From contig CM072812.1 in the NCBI GenBank assembly GCA_037013495.1, positions 60,048,938 to 60,112,937 of the forward strand: a stretch of DNA of 64,000 nt, in the 5' to 3' direction. The position numbers and the translations under genes were made by a program. The notes beneath the pieces are model-generated. The model was not told the DNA's origin and made no database searches. It saw only the letters and a program-made list of their open reading frames with translations. This document shows positions 10,316 through 22,570 of this stretch, piece after piece. Each line of letters opens with the position of its first letter. Position 1 is the stretch's first letter. This DNA is from Hippophae tibetana (lineage: Eukaryota > Streptophyta > Magnoliopsida > Rosales > Elaeagnaceae).

Positions 10316-12252
10316 CACAATAAAAAGAAAGAAATTTAAACCTTAATGTCTTGCGTTTTCTATCAATTTAGTTGTGGTTGTTAATATCTCTGGATTTCCT
10401 TTTATAGTTTTCTTTAAATTCTTCGTATCATTTTTTGTTCCTTTTTTTTTTGCTTGTTAATCTATCTTTGTTTTTCAAAAAAAGAAGAGGGTTGTAGCAT
10501 GTCAAATGTTTATAAAAAAAATAAGCCATTAATTGGGGTTGCAACTTTAAAGTATTAAAATTTTAAATCCTGTGTTCACAAGACTATTATAATAAATCAA
10601 ATGAAAGGTCGTTTCGATTTCTAAAAATGCAAGAAAGCATTACTTCTGTTCTCAACTTTTTGGACCCCAAATTCCATTGTTTACACAACTTACCGATGTC
10701 TTAAATTTTGGGCTAACCATATTACGTTTTGTTCGGTTAATGATCTATAGGGTTCTAATTAAGTCATCTTAGCCACTTTCTTCGCAATTCAATCGTTAAT
10801 ATTTCTTTGAGTTCCTAAGTTGTTCACTTAAAGGTTACATATAATTTAGAATGAGGGCCTTGGTTGTAGAAAATAGGTTATATGTCTTCGTCTATTCATT
10901 TTGTAATTTTAGATTGAAAACAGTTATTATTTAATTATTTTCTGCATTATTGAGTGACAAATCACAATAAAAAGAAAGAAATTTAAACCTTCATGTCTTG
11001 CGTTTTCTATCAATTTTGTTGTCGTTGTTAATATCTTTGGATTTCCTTTTATAGTTTTCTTTAAATTCTTCGTATCATTTTTTGTTCCATTTTTTTTGCT
11101 TGTTAATCTATCTTTGTTTTTCAAAAAAAGAAGAGGGTTGTAGCATGTCAAATGTTTATAAAAAAATAAGCCATTAATTGGGGTTGCAAATTTAAAGTAT
11201 TAAAATTTTAAATCCTGTGTTCACAAGACTATTATAATAAATCAAATGAAAGGTCGTTTCGATTTCTAAAAATGCAAGAAAGCATTACTTCTGTTCTCAA
11301 CTTTTTGGACCCCAAATTCCATTGTTTACACAACTTACCGATGTCTTAAATTTTGGGCTAACCATATTACGTTTTGTTCGGTTAATGATCTATAGGGTTC
11401 TAATTAAGTCATCTTAGCCACTTTCTTCGCAATTCAATCGTTAATATTTCTTTGAGTTCCTAAGTTGTTCACTTAAAGGTTACATATAATTTAGAATGAG
11501 GGCCTTGGTTGCAGAAAATAGGTTATATGTCTTCATCTATTCATTTTGTAATTTTAGATTGAAAACAGTTATTATTTAATTATTTTCTGCATTATTGAGT
11601 GACAAATCACAATAAAAAGAAAGAAATTTAAACCTTCATGTCTTGCGTTTTCTATCAATTTTGTTGTCGTTGTTAATATCTTTGGATTTCCTTTTATAGT
11701 TTTCTTTAAATTCTTCGTATCATTTTTTGTTCCATTTTTTTTGCTTGTTAATCTATCTTTGTTTTTCAAAAAAAGAAGAGGGTTGTAGCATGTCAAATGT
11801 TTATAAAAAAATAAGCCATTAATTGGGGTTGCAACTTTAAAGTATTAAAATTTTAAATCCTGTATTCACAAGACTATTATAATAAATCAAATGAAAGGTC
11901 GTTGCGATTGCTAAAAATGCAAGAAAGCATTAGTTCTGTTCTCAACGTTTTGGAACCCAAATTACATTGTTTACACAACTTACCGATGTCTTAAATTTTG
12001 GGCTAACCATATTACGTTTTGTTCGGTTAATGATCTATAGGGTTCTAATTAAGTCATCTTAGCCACTTTCTTCGCAATTCAATCGTTAATATTTCTTTGA
12101 GTTCCTAAGTTGTTCACTTAAAGGTTACATATAATTTAGAATGAGGGCCTTGGTTGCAGAAAATAGGTTATATGTCTTCATCTATTCATTTTGTAATTTT
12201 AGATTGAAAACAGTTATTATTTAATTATTTTCTGCATTATTGAGTGACAAAT
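10316..12252. repeat. C, A/C and A monomers: half-monomer-offset duplication
   Basis: Monomer 10316 is C but its last ~100 bp (ttgtagaaaa, cttcgtc) is of the kind that precedes A. Monomer 10963 has the A first part (tatctttgg, ccattttttttg) with a C second half (tgtgttc, ttacttctg, caacttttt). Monomer 11608 is A throughout with the same first part. The pattern is what a crossover in the middle of the monomer gives when a C second half plus an A first half is duplicated. Confidence 0.65.
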
Positions 12253-14832
12253 CACAATAAAAAGAAAGAAATTTAAACCTTCATGTCTTGCGTTTTCTAT
12301 CAATTTTGTTGTCGTTGTTTTAATCTCTGGATTTCCTTTTATAGTTTTCTTTAAATTCTTCGTATCATTTTTTGTTCCTTTTTTTTTTGCTTGTTAATCT
12401 TTCTTTGTTTTTCAAAAAAAGAAGAGGGTTGTAGCATGTCAAAGTTTATAAAAAAAATAAGCCATTAATTGGGGTTGCAACTTTAAAGTATTAAAATTTT
12501 AAATCCTGTATTCACAAGACTATTATAATAAATCAAATGAAAGGTCGTTGCGATTGCTAAAAATGCAAGAAAGCATTAGTTCTGTTCTCAACGTTTTGGA
12601 ACCCAAATTACATTGTTTACACAACTTACCGATGTCTTAAATTTTGGGCTAACCATATTACGTTTTGTTCGGTTAATGATCTATAGGGTTCTAATTAAGT
12701 CATCTTAGCCACTTTCTTCGCAATTCAATCGTTAATATTTCTTTGAGTTCCTAAGTTGTTCACTTAAAGGTTACATATAATTTAGAATGAGGGCCTTGGT
12801 TGCAGAAAATAGGTTATATGTCTTCATCTATTCATTTTGTAATTTTAGATTGAAAATAGTTATTATTTAATTATTTTTTGCATTATTGAGTGACAAATCA
12901 CAATAAAAAGAAAGAAATTTAAACCTTAATGTCTTGCGTTTTCTATCAATTTAGTTGTGGTTGTTAATATCTCTGGATTTCCTTTTATAGTTTTCTTTAA
13001 ATTCTTCGTATCATTTTTTGTTCCTTTTTTTTTGCTTGTTAATCTATCTTTGTTTTTCAAAAAAAGAAGAGGGTTGTAGCATGTCAAATGTTTATAAAAA
13101 AATAAGCCATTAATTGGGGTTGCAACTTTAAAGTATTAAAATTTTAAATCCTGTGTTCACAAGACTATTATATTAAATCAAATGAAAGGTCGTTTCGATT
13201 TCTAAAAATGCAAGAAAGCATTACTTCTGTTCTCAACTTTTTGGACCCCAAATTCCATTGTTTACACAACTTACCGATGTCTTAAATTTTGGGCTAACCA
13301 TATTACGTTTTGTTCGGTTAATGATCTATAGGGTTCTAATTAAGTCATCTTAGCCACTTTCTTCGCAATTCAATCGTTAATATTTCTTTGAGTTCCTAAG
13401 TTGTTCACTTAAAGGTTATATATAATTTAGAATGAGGGCCTTGGTTGCAGAAAATAGGTTATATGTCTTCATCTATTCATTTTGTAATTTTAGATTGAAA
13501 ACAGTTATTATTTAATTATTTTCTGCATTATTGAGTGACAAATCACAATAAAAAGAAAGAAATTTAAACCTTCATGTCTTGCGTTTTCTATCAATTTTGT
13601 TGTCGTTGTTTTAATCTCTGGATTTCCTTTTATAGTTTTCTTTAAATTCTTCGTATCATTTTTTGTTCCTTTTTTTTGCTTGTTAATCTATCTTTGTTTT
13701 TTCAAAAAAAGAAGAGTGTTGTAGCATGTCAAAGTTTATAAAAAAATAAGCCATTAATTGGGGTTGCAACTTTAAAGTATTAAAATTTAAAATCCTGTAT
13801 TCACAAGACTATTATAATAAATCAAATCAAAGGCCGTTGTGATTGCTAAAAATGCAAGAAAGCATTAGTTCTGTTCTCAACGTTTTGGACCACAAATTCC
13901 ATTGTTTACACAACTTACCGATGTCTTAAATTTTGGTCTCACCATATTACGTTTTGTTCGGTTCATGTTCTATAGGGTTCTAATTAAATCATCTTTGCCA
14001 CTTTCTTCGCAATTCAATCGTTAATATTTCTTTGATTTCCTAAGTTGTTCACTTAAAGGTTTCACGTAATTCAGAATGAGAGGCTTGGTTGTAGAAAATA
14101 GGTTATAGGTCTTCGTCTATTCATTTTGTAATTTTAGATTGAAAACAGTTATTATTTAATTGTTTTCTGCATTATTGAGTGACAAATCACAATAAAAAGA
14201 AAGAAATTTAAACCTTAATGTCTTGCGTTTTCTATCAATTTAGTTGTGGTTGTTAATATCTCTAGATTTCCTTTTATAGTTTTCTTCAAATTCTTCGTAT
14301 CATTTTTTGTTCCTTTTTTTTTGCTTGTTAATCTATCTTTGTTTTTCAAAAAAAGAAGAGGGTTGTAGCATGTCAAATGTTTATAAAAAAATAAGCCATT
14401 AATTGGGGTTGCAACTTTAAAGTATTAAAATTTTAAATCCTGTGTTCACAAGACTATTATATTAAATCAAATGAAAGGTCGTTTCGATTTCTAAAAATGC
14501 AAGAAAGCATTACTTCTGTTCTCAACTTTTTGGACCCCAAATTCCATTGTTTACACAACTTACCGATGTCTTAAATTTTGGGCTAACCATATTACGTTTT
14601 GTTCGGTTAATGATCTATAGGGTTCTAATTAAGTCATCTTAGCCACTTTCTTCGCAATTCAATCGTTAATATTTCTTTGAGTTCCTAAGTTGTTCACTTA
14701 AAGGTTACATATAATTTAGAATGAGGGCCTTGGTTGCAGAAAATAGGTTATATGTCTTCATCTATTCATTTTGTAATTTTAGATTGAAAACAGTTATTAT
14801 TTAATTATTTTCTGCATTATTGAGTGACAAAT
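12253..14832. repeat. X, C, B, C monomers inserted in copy II
   Basis: X (12253) has cgttgttttaatctc, atctttctttg, caaagt, then A-type gtcgttgcgattgct, aacccaaattaca and X-hap to the end, with aattattttttg. C (12899) has ggttatatataat. B (13544) has aaatcaaagg and ataggtc. C (14188) has ctctagattt and cttcaaatt, two changes seen nowhere else. The last B-C pair leads into D as in copy I. Confidence 0.72.
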
Positions 14833-15476
14833 CACAATAAAAAGAAAGAAATTTAAACCTTCATGTCTTGCGTTTTCTATCAATTTTGTTGTCGTTGTTT
14901 TAATCTCTGGATTTCCTTTTATAGTTTTCTTTAAATTCTTCGTATCATTTTTTGTTCCTTTTTTTTGCTTGTTAATCTATCTTTGTTTTTTCAAAAAAAG
15001 AAGAGTGTTGTAGCATGTCAAAGTTTATAAAAAAATAAGCCATTAATTGGGGTTGCAACTTTAAAGTATTAAAATTTAAAATCCTGTATTCACAAGACTA
15101 TTATAATAAATCAAATGAAAGGCCGTTGTGATTGCTAAAAATGCAAGAAAGCATTAGTTCTGTTCTCAACGTTTTGGACCCCAAATTCCATTGTTTACAC
15201 AACTTACCGATGTCTTAAATTTTGGTCTCACCATATTACGTTTTATTCGGTTAATGTTCTATAGGGTTCTAATTAAATCATCTTTGCCACTTTCTTCGCA
15301 ATTCAATCGTTAATATTTCTTTGATTTCCTAAGTTGTTCACTTAAAGGTTTCACGTAATTCAGAATGAGAGCCTTGGTTGTAGAAAATAGGTTATATGTC
15401 TTCGTCTATTCATTTTGTAATTTTAGATTGAAAACAGTTATTATTTAATTATTTTCTGCATTATTGAGTGACAAAT

Positions 15477-16766
15477 CACAATAAAAAGAAAGAAATTTAA
15501 ACCTTCATGTCTTGCGTTTTCTATCAATTTTGTTGTGGTTGTTAATATCTCTGGATTTCCTTTTATAGTTTTCTTTAAATTCTTCGTATCATTTTTTGTT
15601 CCTTTTTTTTTGCTTGTTAATCTATCTTTGTTTTTCAAAAAAAGAAGAGGGTTGTAGCATGTCAAATGTTTATAAAAAAATAAGCCATTAATTGGGGTTG
15701 CAACTTTAAAGTATTAAAATTTTAAATCCTGTATTCACAAGACTATTATAATAAATCAAATGAAAGGTCGTTGCGATTGCTAAAAATGCAAGAAAGCATT
15801 AGTTCTGTTCTCAACGTTTTGGAACCCAAATTACATTGTTTACACAACTTACCGATGTCTTAAATTTGGGGCTAACCATATTACGTTTTGTTCGGTTAAT
15901 GATCTATAGGGTTCTAATTAAGTCATCTTAGCCACTTTCTTCGCAATTCAATCGTTAATATTTCTTTGAGTTCCTAAGTTGTTCACTTAAAGGATACATA
16001 TAATTTAGAATGAGGGCCTTGGTTGCAGAAAATAGGTTATATGTCTTCATCTATTCATTTTGTAATTTTAGATTGAAAACAGTTATTATTTAATTATTTT
16101 CTGCATTATTGAGTGACAAATCACAATAAAAAGAAAGAAATTTAAACCTTCATGTCTTGCGTTTTCTATCAATTTTGTTGTCGTTGTTTTAATCTCTGGA
16201 TTTCCTTTTATAGTTTTCTTTAAATTCTTCGTATCATTTTTTGTTCCTTTTTTTTGCTTGTTTATCTATCTTTGTTTTTTCAAAAAAAGAAGAGTGTTGT
16301 AGCATGTCAAAGTTTATAAAAAAAATAAGCCATTAATTGGGGTTGCAACTTTAAAGTATTAAAATTTAAAATCCTGTATTCACAAGACTATTATAATAAA
16401 TCAAATGAAAGGCCGTTGTGATTGCTAAAAATGCAAGAAAGCATTAGTTCTGTTCTCAACGTTTTGGACCACAAATTCCATTGTTTACACAACTTACCGA
16501 TGTCTTAAATTTTGGTCTCACCATATTACGTTTTGTTCGGTACATGTTCTATAGGGTTCTAATTAAATCATCTTTGCCACTTTCTTCGCAATTCAATCGT
16601 TAATATTTCTTTGATTTCCTAAGTTTTTCACTTAAAGGTTTCACGTAATTCATAATGAGAGCCTTGGTTGTAGAAAATAGGTTATATGTCTTCGTCTATT
16701 CATTTTGTAATTTTAGATTGAAAACAGTTATTATTTAATTGTTTTCTGCATTATTGAGTGTAAAAT
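15477..16766. repeat. F-G monomer pair, copy 2
   Basis: It carries tttggggctaacc in F, and ttgtttatctatc, agtttttcac and attcataatg in G, exactly as at 3225-4514. New local changes are aaaggatacat in F and cggtacatg in G. It is followed by the H copy at 16767, as in copy I. Confidence 0.85.
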
Positions 16767-17410
16767 CACAATAAAAAGAAAGAAATTTAAACCTTCATGC
16801 CTTGCGTTTTCTATCAATTTTGTTGTCGTTGTTTTAATCTCTGGATTTCCTTTTATAGTTTTCTTTAAATTCTTCGTATCATTTTTTGTTCCTTTTTTTT
16901 TGCTTGTTAATCTATCTTTGTTTTTCAAAAAAATAAGAGGGTTGTAGCATGTCAAAGTTTATAAAAAAATAAGCCATTAATTGGGGTAGCAACTTTAAAG
17001 TATTAAAATTTTAAATCCCGTATTCACAAGACTATTATAATAAATCAAATGAAAGGTCGTTTCGATTTCTAAAAATGCAAAAAAGCATTAGTTCTGTTTT
17101 CAACGTTTTGGACCCCAAATTCCATTGTTTACACAACTTACCGATGTCTTAAATTTTGGTCTCACCATATTACGTTTTGTTCGGTTCATGTTCTGTAGGG
17201 TTCTAATTAACTCATCTTAGCCACTTTCTTCGCAATTCAATCGTTAATATTTCTTTGAGTTCCTAGGTTGTTCACGTAAAAGTTACATATAATTTAGAAT
17301 GAGGGCCTTGGTTGCAGAAAATAGGTTATATGTCTTCATCTATTCATTTTGTAATTTTAGATTGAAAATAGTTATTATTTAATTATTTTCTGCATTATTG
17401 AGTGACAAAT
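16767..17410. repeat. H monomer, copy 2
   Basis: It repeats all the rare changes of the H copy at 4515, including the gtgtaaaatcac start, aatcccgtattc and aactcatc. Near its end it differs, with gaaaatagttat and aattattttctg where copy 1 has gaaaacagttat and aattattttctt. In copy I that last change comes immediately before I. Here the ttctt variant lies instead at the end of the extra monomer 17411, also immediately before I. Confidence 0.85.
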
Positions 17411-18056
17411 CACAATAAGAAGAAAGAAATTTAAACCTTCATGTCTTGCGTTTTCTATCAATTTTGTTGTCGTTGTTAATATCTCTGGATTTCCTTTTAT
17501 AGTTTTCTTTAAATTCTTCGTATCATTTTTTGTTCCTTTTTTTTTTTGCTTGTTAATCTATCTTTGTTTTTCAAAAAAAGAAGAGGGTTGTATCATGTCA
17601 AATGTTTATAAAAAAATAAGCCATTAATTGGGGTTGCAACTTTAAAGTATTAAAATTTTAAATCCTGTGTTCACAAGACTATTATAATAAATCAAATGAA
17701 AGGTCGTTTCGATTTCTAAAAATGCAAGAAAGCATTACTTCTGTTCTCAACGTTTTGGACCCCAAATTCCATTGTTTACACAACTTACCGATGTCTTAAA
17801 TTTTGGGCTAACCATATTACGTTTTGTTCGGTTAATGATCTATAGGGTTCTAATTAAGTCATCTTAGCCACTTTTTCGCAATTCAATCGTTAATATTTCT
17901 TTGAGTTCCTAAGTTGTTCACTTAAAGGTTACATATAATTTAGAATGAGGGCCTTGGTTGCAGAAAATAGGTTATATGTCTTCATCTATTCATTTTGTAA
18001 TTTTAGATTGAAAACAGTTATTATTTAATTATTTTCTTCATTATTGAGTGACAAAT
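17411..18056. repeat. Extra J-like monomer between H and I
   Basis: It has cacaataagaag, a 10-T run, gtatcatgtc, tgtgttc, ttacttctg and the X-hap tail, with actttttcgc shortened by two bases and aattattttctt at the end. Copy I has no monomer here. The end variant shared with the H tail of copy I suggests a J-type unit was captured between the body of H and its original tail. Confidence 0.65.
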
Positions 18057-19346
18057 CACAATAAAAAGAAAGAAATTTAAACCTTCATGTCTTGCGTTTT
18101 CTATCAATTTTGTTGTCGTTGTTTTAATCTCTGGATTTCCTTTTATAGTTTTCTTTAAATTCTTCGTATCATTTTTTGTTCCTTTTTTTTTGCTTGTTAA
18201 TCTATCTTTGTTTTTCAAAAAAAGAAGAGGGTTGTAGCATGTCAAAGTTTATAAAAAAAATAAGCCATTAATTGGGGTTACAACTTTAAAGTATTAAAAT
18301 TTAAAATCTTGTATTCACAAGACTATTATAATAAATCAAATGAAAGGCCGTTTCGATTGCTAAAAATGCAAGAAAGCATTAGTTCTGTTCTCAACGTTTT
18401 GGACCCCAAATTCCATTGTTTACACAACTTACCGATGTCTTAAATTTTGGTCTCCCCATATTACGTTTTGTTCGGTTCATGTTCTATAGGGTTCTAATTA
18501 AGTCATCTTAGCCACTTTCTTCGCAATTCAATCGTTAATATTTCTTTGAGTTCCTAGGTTGTTCACTTAAAGGTTACATATAATTCAGAATGAGGGCCTT
18601 GGTTGCAGAAAATAGGTTATATGTCTTCATCTATTCATTTTGTAATTTTAGATTGAAAATAGTTATTATTTAATTGTTTTCTGCATTATTGAGTGACAAA
18701 TCACAATAAAAAGAAAGAAATTTAAACCTTCATGTCTTGCGTTTTCTATCAATTTAGTTGTGGTTGTTAATATCTCTGGATTTCCTTTTATAGTTTTCTT
18801 TAAATTCTTCGTATCATTTTTTGTTCCTTTTTTTTTGCTTGTTAATCTATCTTTGTTTTTCAAAAAAAGAAGAGGGTTGTAGCATGTCAAATGTTTATAA
18901 AAAAATAAGCCATTAATTGGGGTTGCAACTTTAAAGTATTAAAATTTTAAATCCTGTGTTCACAAGACTATTATAATAAATCAAATGAAAGGTCGTTTCG
19001 ATTTCTAAAAATGCAAGAAAGCATTACTTCTGTTCTCAACGTTTTGGACCCCAAATTCCATTGTTTACACAACTTACCGATGTCTTAAATTTTGGGCTAA
19101 CCATATTACGTTTTGTTCGGTTCATGATCTATAGGGTTCTAATTAAGTCATCTTAGCCACTTTCTTCGCAATTCAATCGTTAATATTTCTTTGAGTTCCT
19201 AAGTTGTTCACTTAAAGGTTACATATAATTTAGAATGAGGGCCTTGGTTGCAGAAAATAGGTTATATGTCTTCATCTATTCATTTTGTAATTTTAGATTG
19301 AAAACAGTTATTATTTAATTATTTTCTGCATTATTGAGTGACAAAT

Positions 19347-20637
19347 CACAATAAAAAGAAAGAAATTTAAACCTTCATGTCTTGCGTTTTCTATCAATTT
19401 TGTTGTCGTTGTTTTAATATCTGGATTTCCTTTTATAGTTTTCTTTAAATTCTTCGTATCATTTTTTGTTCCTTTTTTTTGCTTGTTAATCTATCTTTGT
19501 TTTTTCAAAAAAAGAAGGGTGTTGTAGCATGTCAAAGTTTATAAAAAAATAAGCCATTAATTGGGGTTGCAACTTTAAAGTATTAAAATTTAAAATCCTG
19601 TATTCACAAGACTATTATAATAAATCAAATGAAAGGCCGTTGTGATTGCTAAAAATGCAAGAAAGCATTAGTTCTGTTCTCAACGTTTTGGACCACAAAT
19701 TCCATTGTTTACACAACTTACCGATGTCTTAAATTTTGGTCTCACCATATTACGTTTTGTTCGGTTCATGTTCTATAGGGTTCTAATTAAATCATCTTTG
19801 CCACTTTCTTCGCAATTCAATCGTTAATATTTCTTTGATTTCATAAGTTGTTCACTTAAAGGTTTCACGTAATTCAGAATGAGAGGCTTGGTTGTAGAAA
19901 ATAGGTTATATGTCTTCGTCTATTCATTTTGTAATTTTAGATTGAAAACAGTTATTATTTAATTGTTTTCTGCATTATTGAGTGACAAATCACAATAAAA
20001 AGAAAGAAATTTAAACCTTAATGTCTTGCGTTTTCTATCAATTTAGTTGTGGTTGTTAATATCTCTGGATTTCCTTTTATAGTTTTCTTTAAATTCTTCG
20101 TATCATTTTTTGTTCCTTTTTTTTTTTGCTTGTTAATCTATCTTTGTTTTTCAAAAAAAGAAGAGGGTTGTAGCATGTCAAATGTTTATAAAAAAATAAG
20201 CCATTAATTGGGGTTGCAACTTTAAAGTATTAAAATTTTAAATCCTGTGTTCACAAGACTATTATATTAAATCAAATGAAAGGTCGTTTCGATTTCTAAA
20301 AATGCAAGAAAGCATTACTTCTGTTCTCAACTTTTTGGACCCCAAATTCCATTGTTTACACAACTTACCGATGTCTTAAATTTTGGGCTAACCATATTAC
20401 GTTTTGTTCGGTTAATGATCTATAGGGTTCTAATTAAGTCATCTTAGCCACTTTCTTCGCAATTCAATCGTTAATATTTCTTTGAGTTCCTAAGTTGTTC
20501 ACTTAAAGGTTACATATAATTTAGAATGAGGGCCTTGGTTGCAGAAAATAGGTTATATGTCTTCATCTATTCATTTTGTAATTTTAGATTGAAAACAGTT
20601 ATTATTTAATTATTTTCTGCATTATTGAGTGACAAAT
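19347..20637. repeat. B-C pair inserted between J and K in copy II
   Basis: B (19347) has ccacaaattcc, gaagggtg and gaggcttgg. C (19991) has accttaatgtc, a 10-T run, tattaaatc and caacttttt. Copy I goes directly from J to K. The insertion is exactly two monomers, so the reading phase of the satellite is kept. Confidence 0.75.
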
Positions 20638-21281
20638 CACAATAAAAAGAAAGAAATTTAAACCTTCATGTCTTGCGTTTTCTATCAATTTTGTTGTCGT
20701 TGTTTTAATCTCTGGATTTCCTTTTATAGTTTTCTTTAAATTCTTCGTATCATTTTTTGTTCCTTTTTTTTGCTTGTTAATCTATCTTTGTTTTTTCAAA
20801 AAAAGAAGAGTGTTGTAGCATGTCAAAGTTTATAAAAAAATAAGCCATTAATTGGGGTTGCAACTTTAAAGTATTAAAATTTAAAATCCTGTATTCACAA
20901 GACTATTATAATAAATCAAATGAAAGGCCGTTGTGATTGCTAAAAATGCAAGAAAGCATTAGTTCTGTTCTCAACGTTTTGGACCCCAAATTCCATTGTT
21001 TACACAACTTACCGATGTCTTAAATTTTGGTCTCACCATATTACGTTTTGTTCGGTTCATGTTCTATAGGGTTCTAATTAAGTCATCTTAGCCACTTTCT
21101 TCGCAATTCAATCGTTAATATTTCTTTGAGTTCCTAAGTTGTTCACTTAAAGGTTACATATAATTTAGAATGAGGGCCTTGGTTGCAGAAAATAGGTTAT
21201 ATGTCTTCATCTATTCATTGTGTAATTTTAGATTGAAAACAGTTATTATTTAATTATTTTCTGCATTATTGAGTGACAAAT

Positions 21282-21926
21282 CACAATAAAAAGAAAGAAA
21301 TTTAAACCTTCATGTCTTGCGTTTTCTATCAATTTTGTTGTGGTTGTTAATATCTCTGGATTTCCTTTTATAGTTTTCTTTAAATTCTTCGTATCATTTT
21401 TTGTTCCTTTTTTTTTTGCTTGTTAATCTATCTTTGTTTTTCAAAAAAAGAAGAGGGTTGTAGCATGTCAAAGTTTATAAAAAAATAAGCCATTAATTGG
21501 GGTTGCAACTTTAAATTATTAAAATTTTAAATCCTGTATTGACAAAACTATTATAATAAATCAAATGAAAGGCCGTTTCGATTTCTAAAAATGCAAGAAA
21601 GCATTAGTTCTGTTCTCAACGTTTTGGACCCCAAATTCCATTGTTTACACAACTTACCGATGTGTTAAATTTTGGTCTCACCATATTACGTTTTGTTCGG
21701 TTCATGTTCTATAGGGTTCTAATTAAGTCATCTTAGCCACTTTCTTCGCAATTCAATCGTTAATATTTCTTTGAGTTCCTAGGTTGTTCACATAAAGGTT
21801 ACATATAATTTAGAATGAGGGCCTTGGTTGCAGAAAATAGGTTATATGTCTTCATCTATTCATTTTGTAATTTTAGATTGAAAACAGTTATTATTTAATT
21901 ATTTTCTGCATTATTGAGTGACAAAT
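21282..21926. repeat. L/M fusion monomer
   Basis: The first ~210 bp is L type (aatttaaacc, gttgtggttg, gccattaatt as at 7093). From aaaattttaaatcc on it is M type (tgacaaaac, ctaggttgttcacataaagg, attcatttt as at 7738). K-L-M-N of copy I is here K-(L/M)-N. This fits a deletion of one monomer by unequal crossing-over, with the switch mapping to about 21490-21515. Alternatively the fused state is older and copy I is a duplication of it. Confidence 0.75.
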
Positions 21927-22570
21927 CACAATAAAAAGAAAGAAATTTCAACCTTCATGTCTTGCGTTTTCTATCAATTTTGTTTTTGTTGTTAATATCT
22001 CTGGATTTCCTTTTATAGTTTTCTTTAAATTCTTCGTATCATTTTTTGTTCCTTTTTTTTGCTTGTTAATCTATCTTTGTTTTTCAAAAAAAGAAGAGTG
22101 TTGTAGCATGTCAAAGTTTATAAAAAAAATAAGCCATTAATTGGGGTTGCAACTTTAAAGTATTAAAATTTTAAATCCTGTATTCACAAGACTATTATAA
22201 TAAATCAAATGAAAGGTCGTTACGATTGCTAAAAATGCAAGAAAGCATTAGTTATGTTCTCAACGTTTTGGAACCCAAATTACATTGTTTACACAACTTA
22301 CAGATGTCTTAAATTTAGGTCTCACCATATTACGTTTTGTTCGGTTAATGTTCTATAGGGTTCTAATTAAATCATCTTTGCCACTTTCTTCGCAATTCAA
22401 TCGTTAATATTTCTTTGATTTCCTAAGTTGTTCACTTAAAGGTTTCACGTAATTCAGAATGAGAGCCTTGGTTGTAGAAAATAGGTTATATGTCTTCGTC
22501 TATTCATTTTGTAATTTTAGATTGAAAACAGTTATTATTTAATTATTTTCTGCATTATTGAGTGACAAAT
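21927..22570. repeat. N monomer, copy 2
   Basis: It repeats the N variants of 8383-9026: aatttcaacc, gtttttgttg, gtcgttacgattgct, agttatgttc, ttacagatg and aatttaggtctc. The spacing to copy 1 is 13,544 bp, 21 monomers. It is followed by type A with ccattttttttg. No later N is found in the window. Confidence 0.86.

Larger units (their letters stand above)
9027..22570. repeat. Higher-order repeat copy II: 21 monomers, expanded A-N order
   Basis: Starts and types: 9027 A, 9672 B, 10316 C, 10963 A/C, 11608 A, 12253 X, 12899 C, 13544 B, 14188 C, 14833 D, 15477 F, 16122 G, 16767 H, 17411 J-like, 18057 I, 18702 J, 19347 B, 19991 C, 20638 K, 21282 L/M fusion, 21927 N. Compared with copy I the order is kept but nine monomers are extra: six around 10963-14832, one J-like between H and I, and a B-C pair between J and K. 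Type E is missing and L plus M are collapsed into one. Type X (12253) has a D/K-like first part (cgttgttttaatctc) with an A-type second half. Both copies share the private variants of H and N, so they descend from one unit. Confidence 0.82.
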
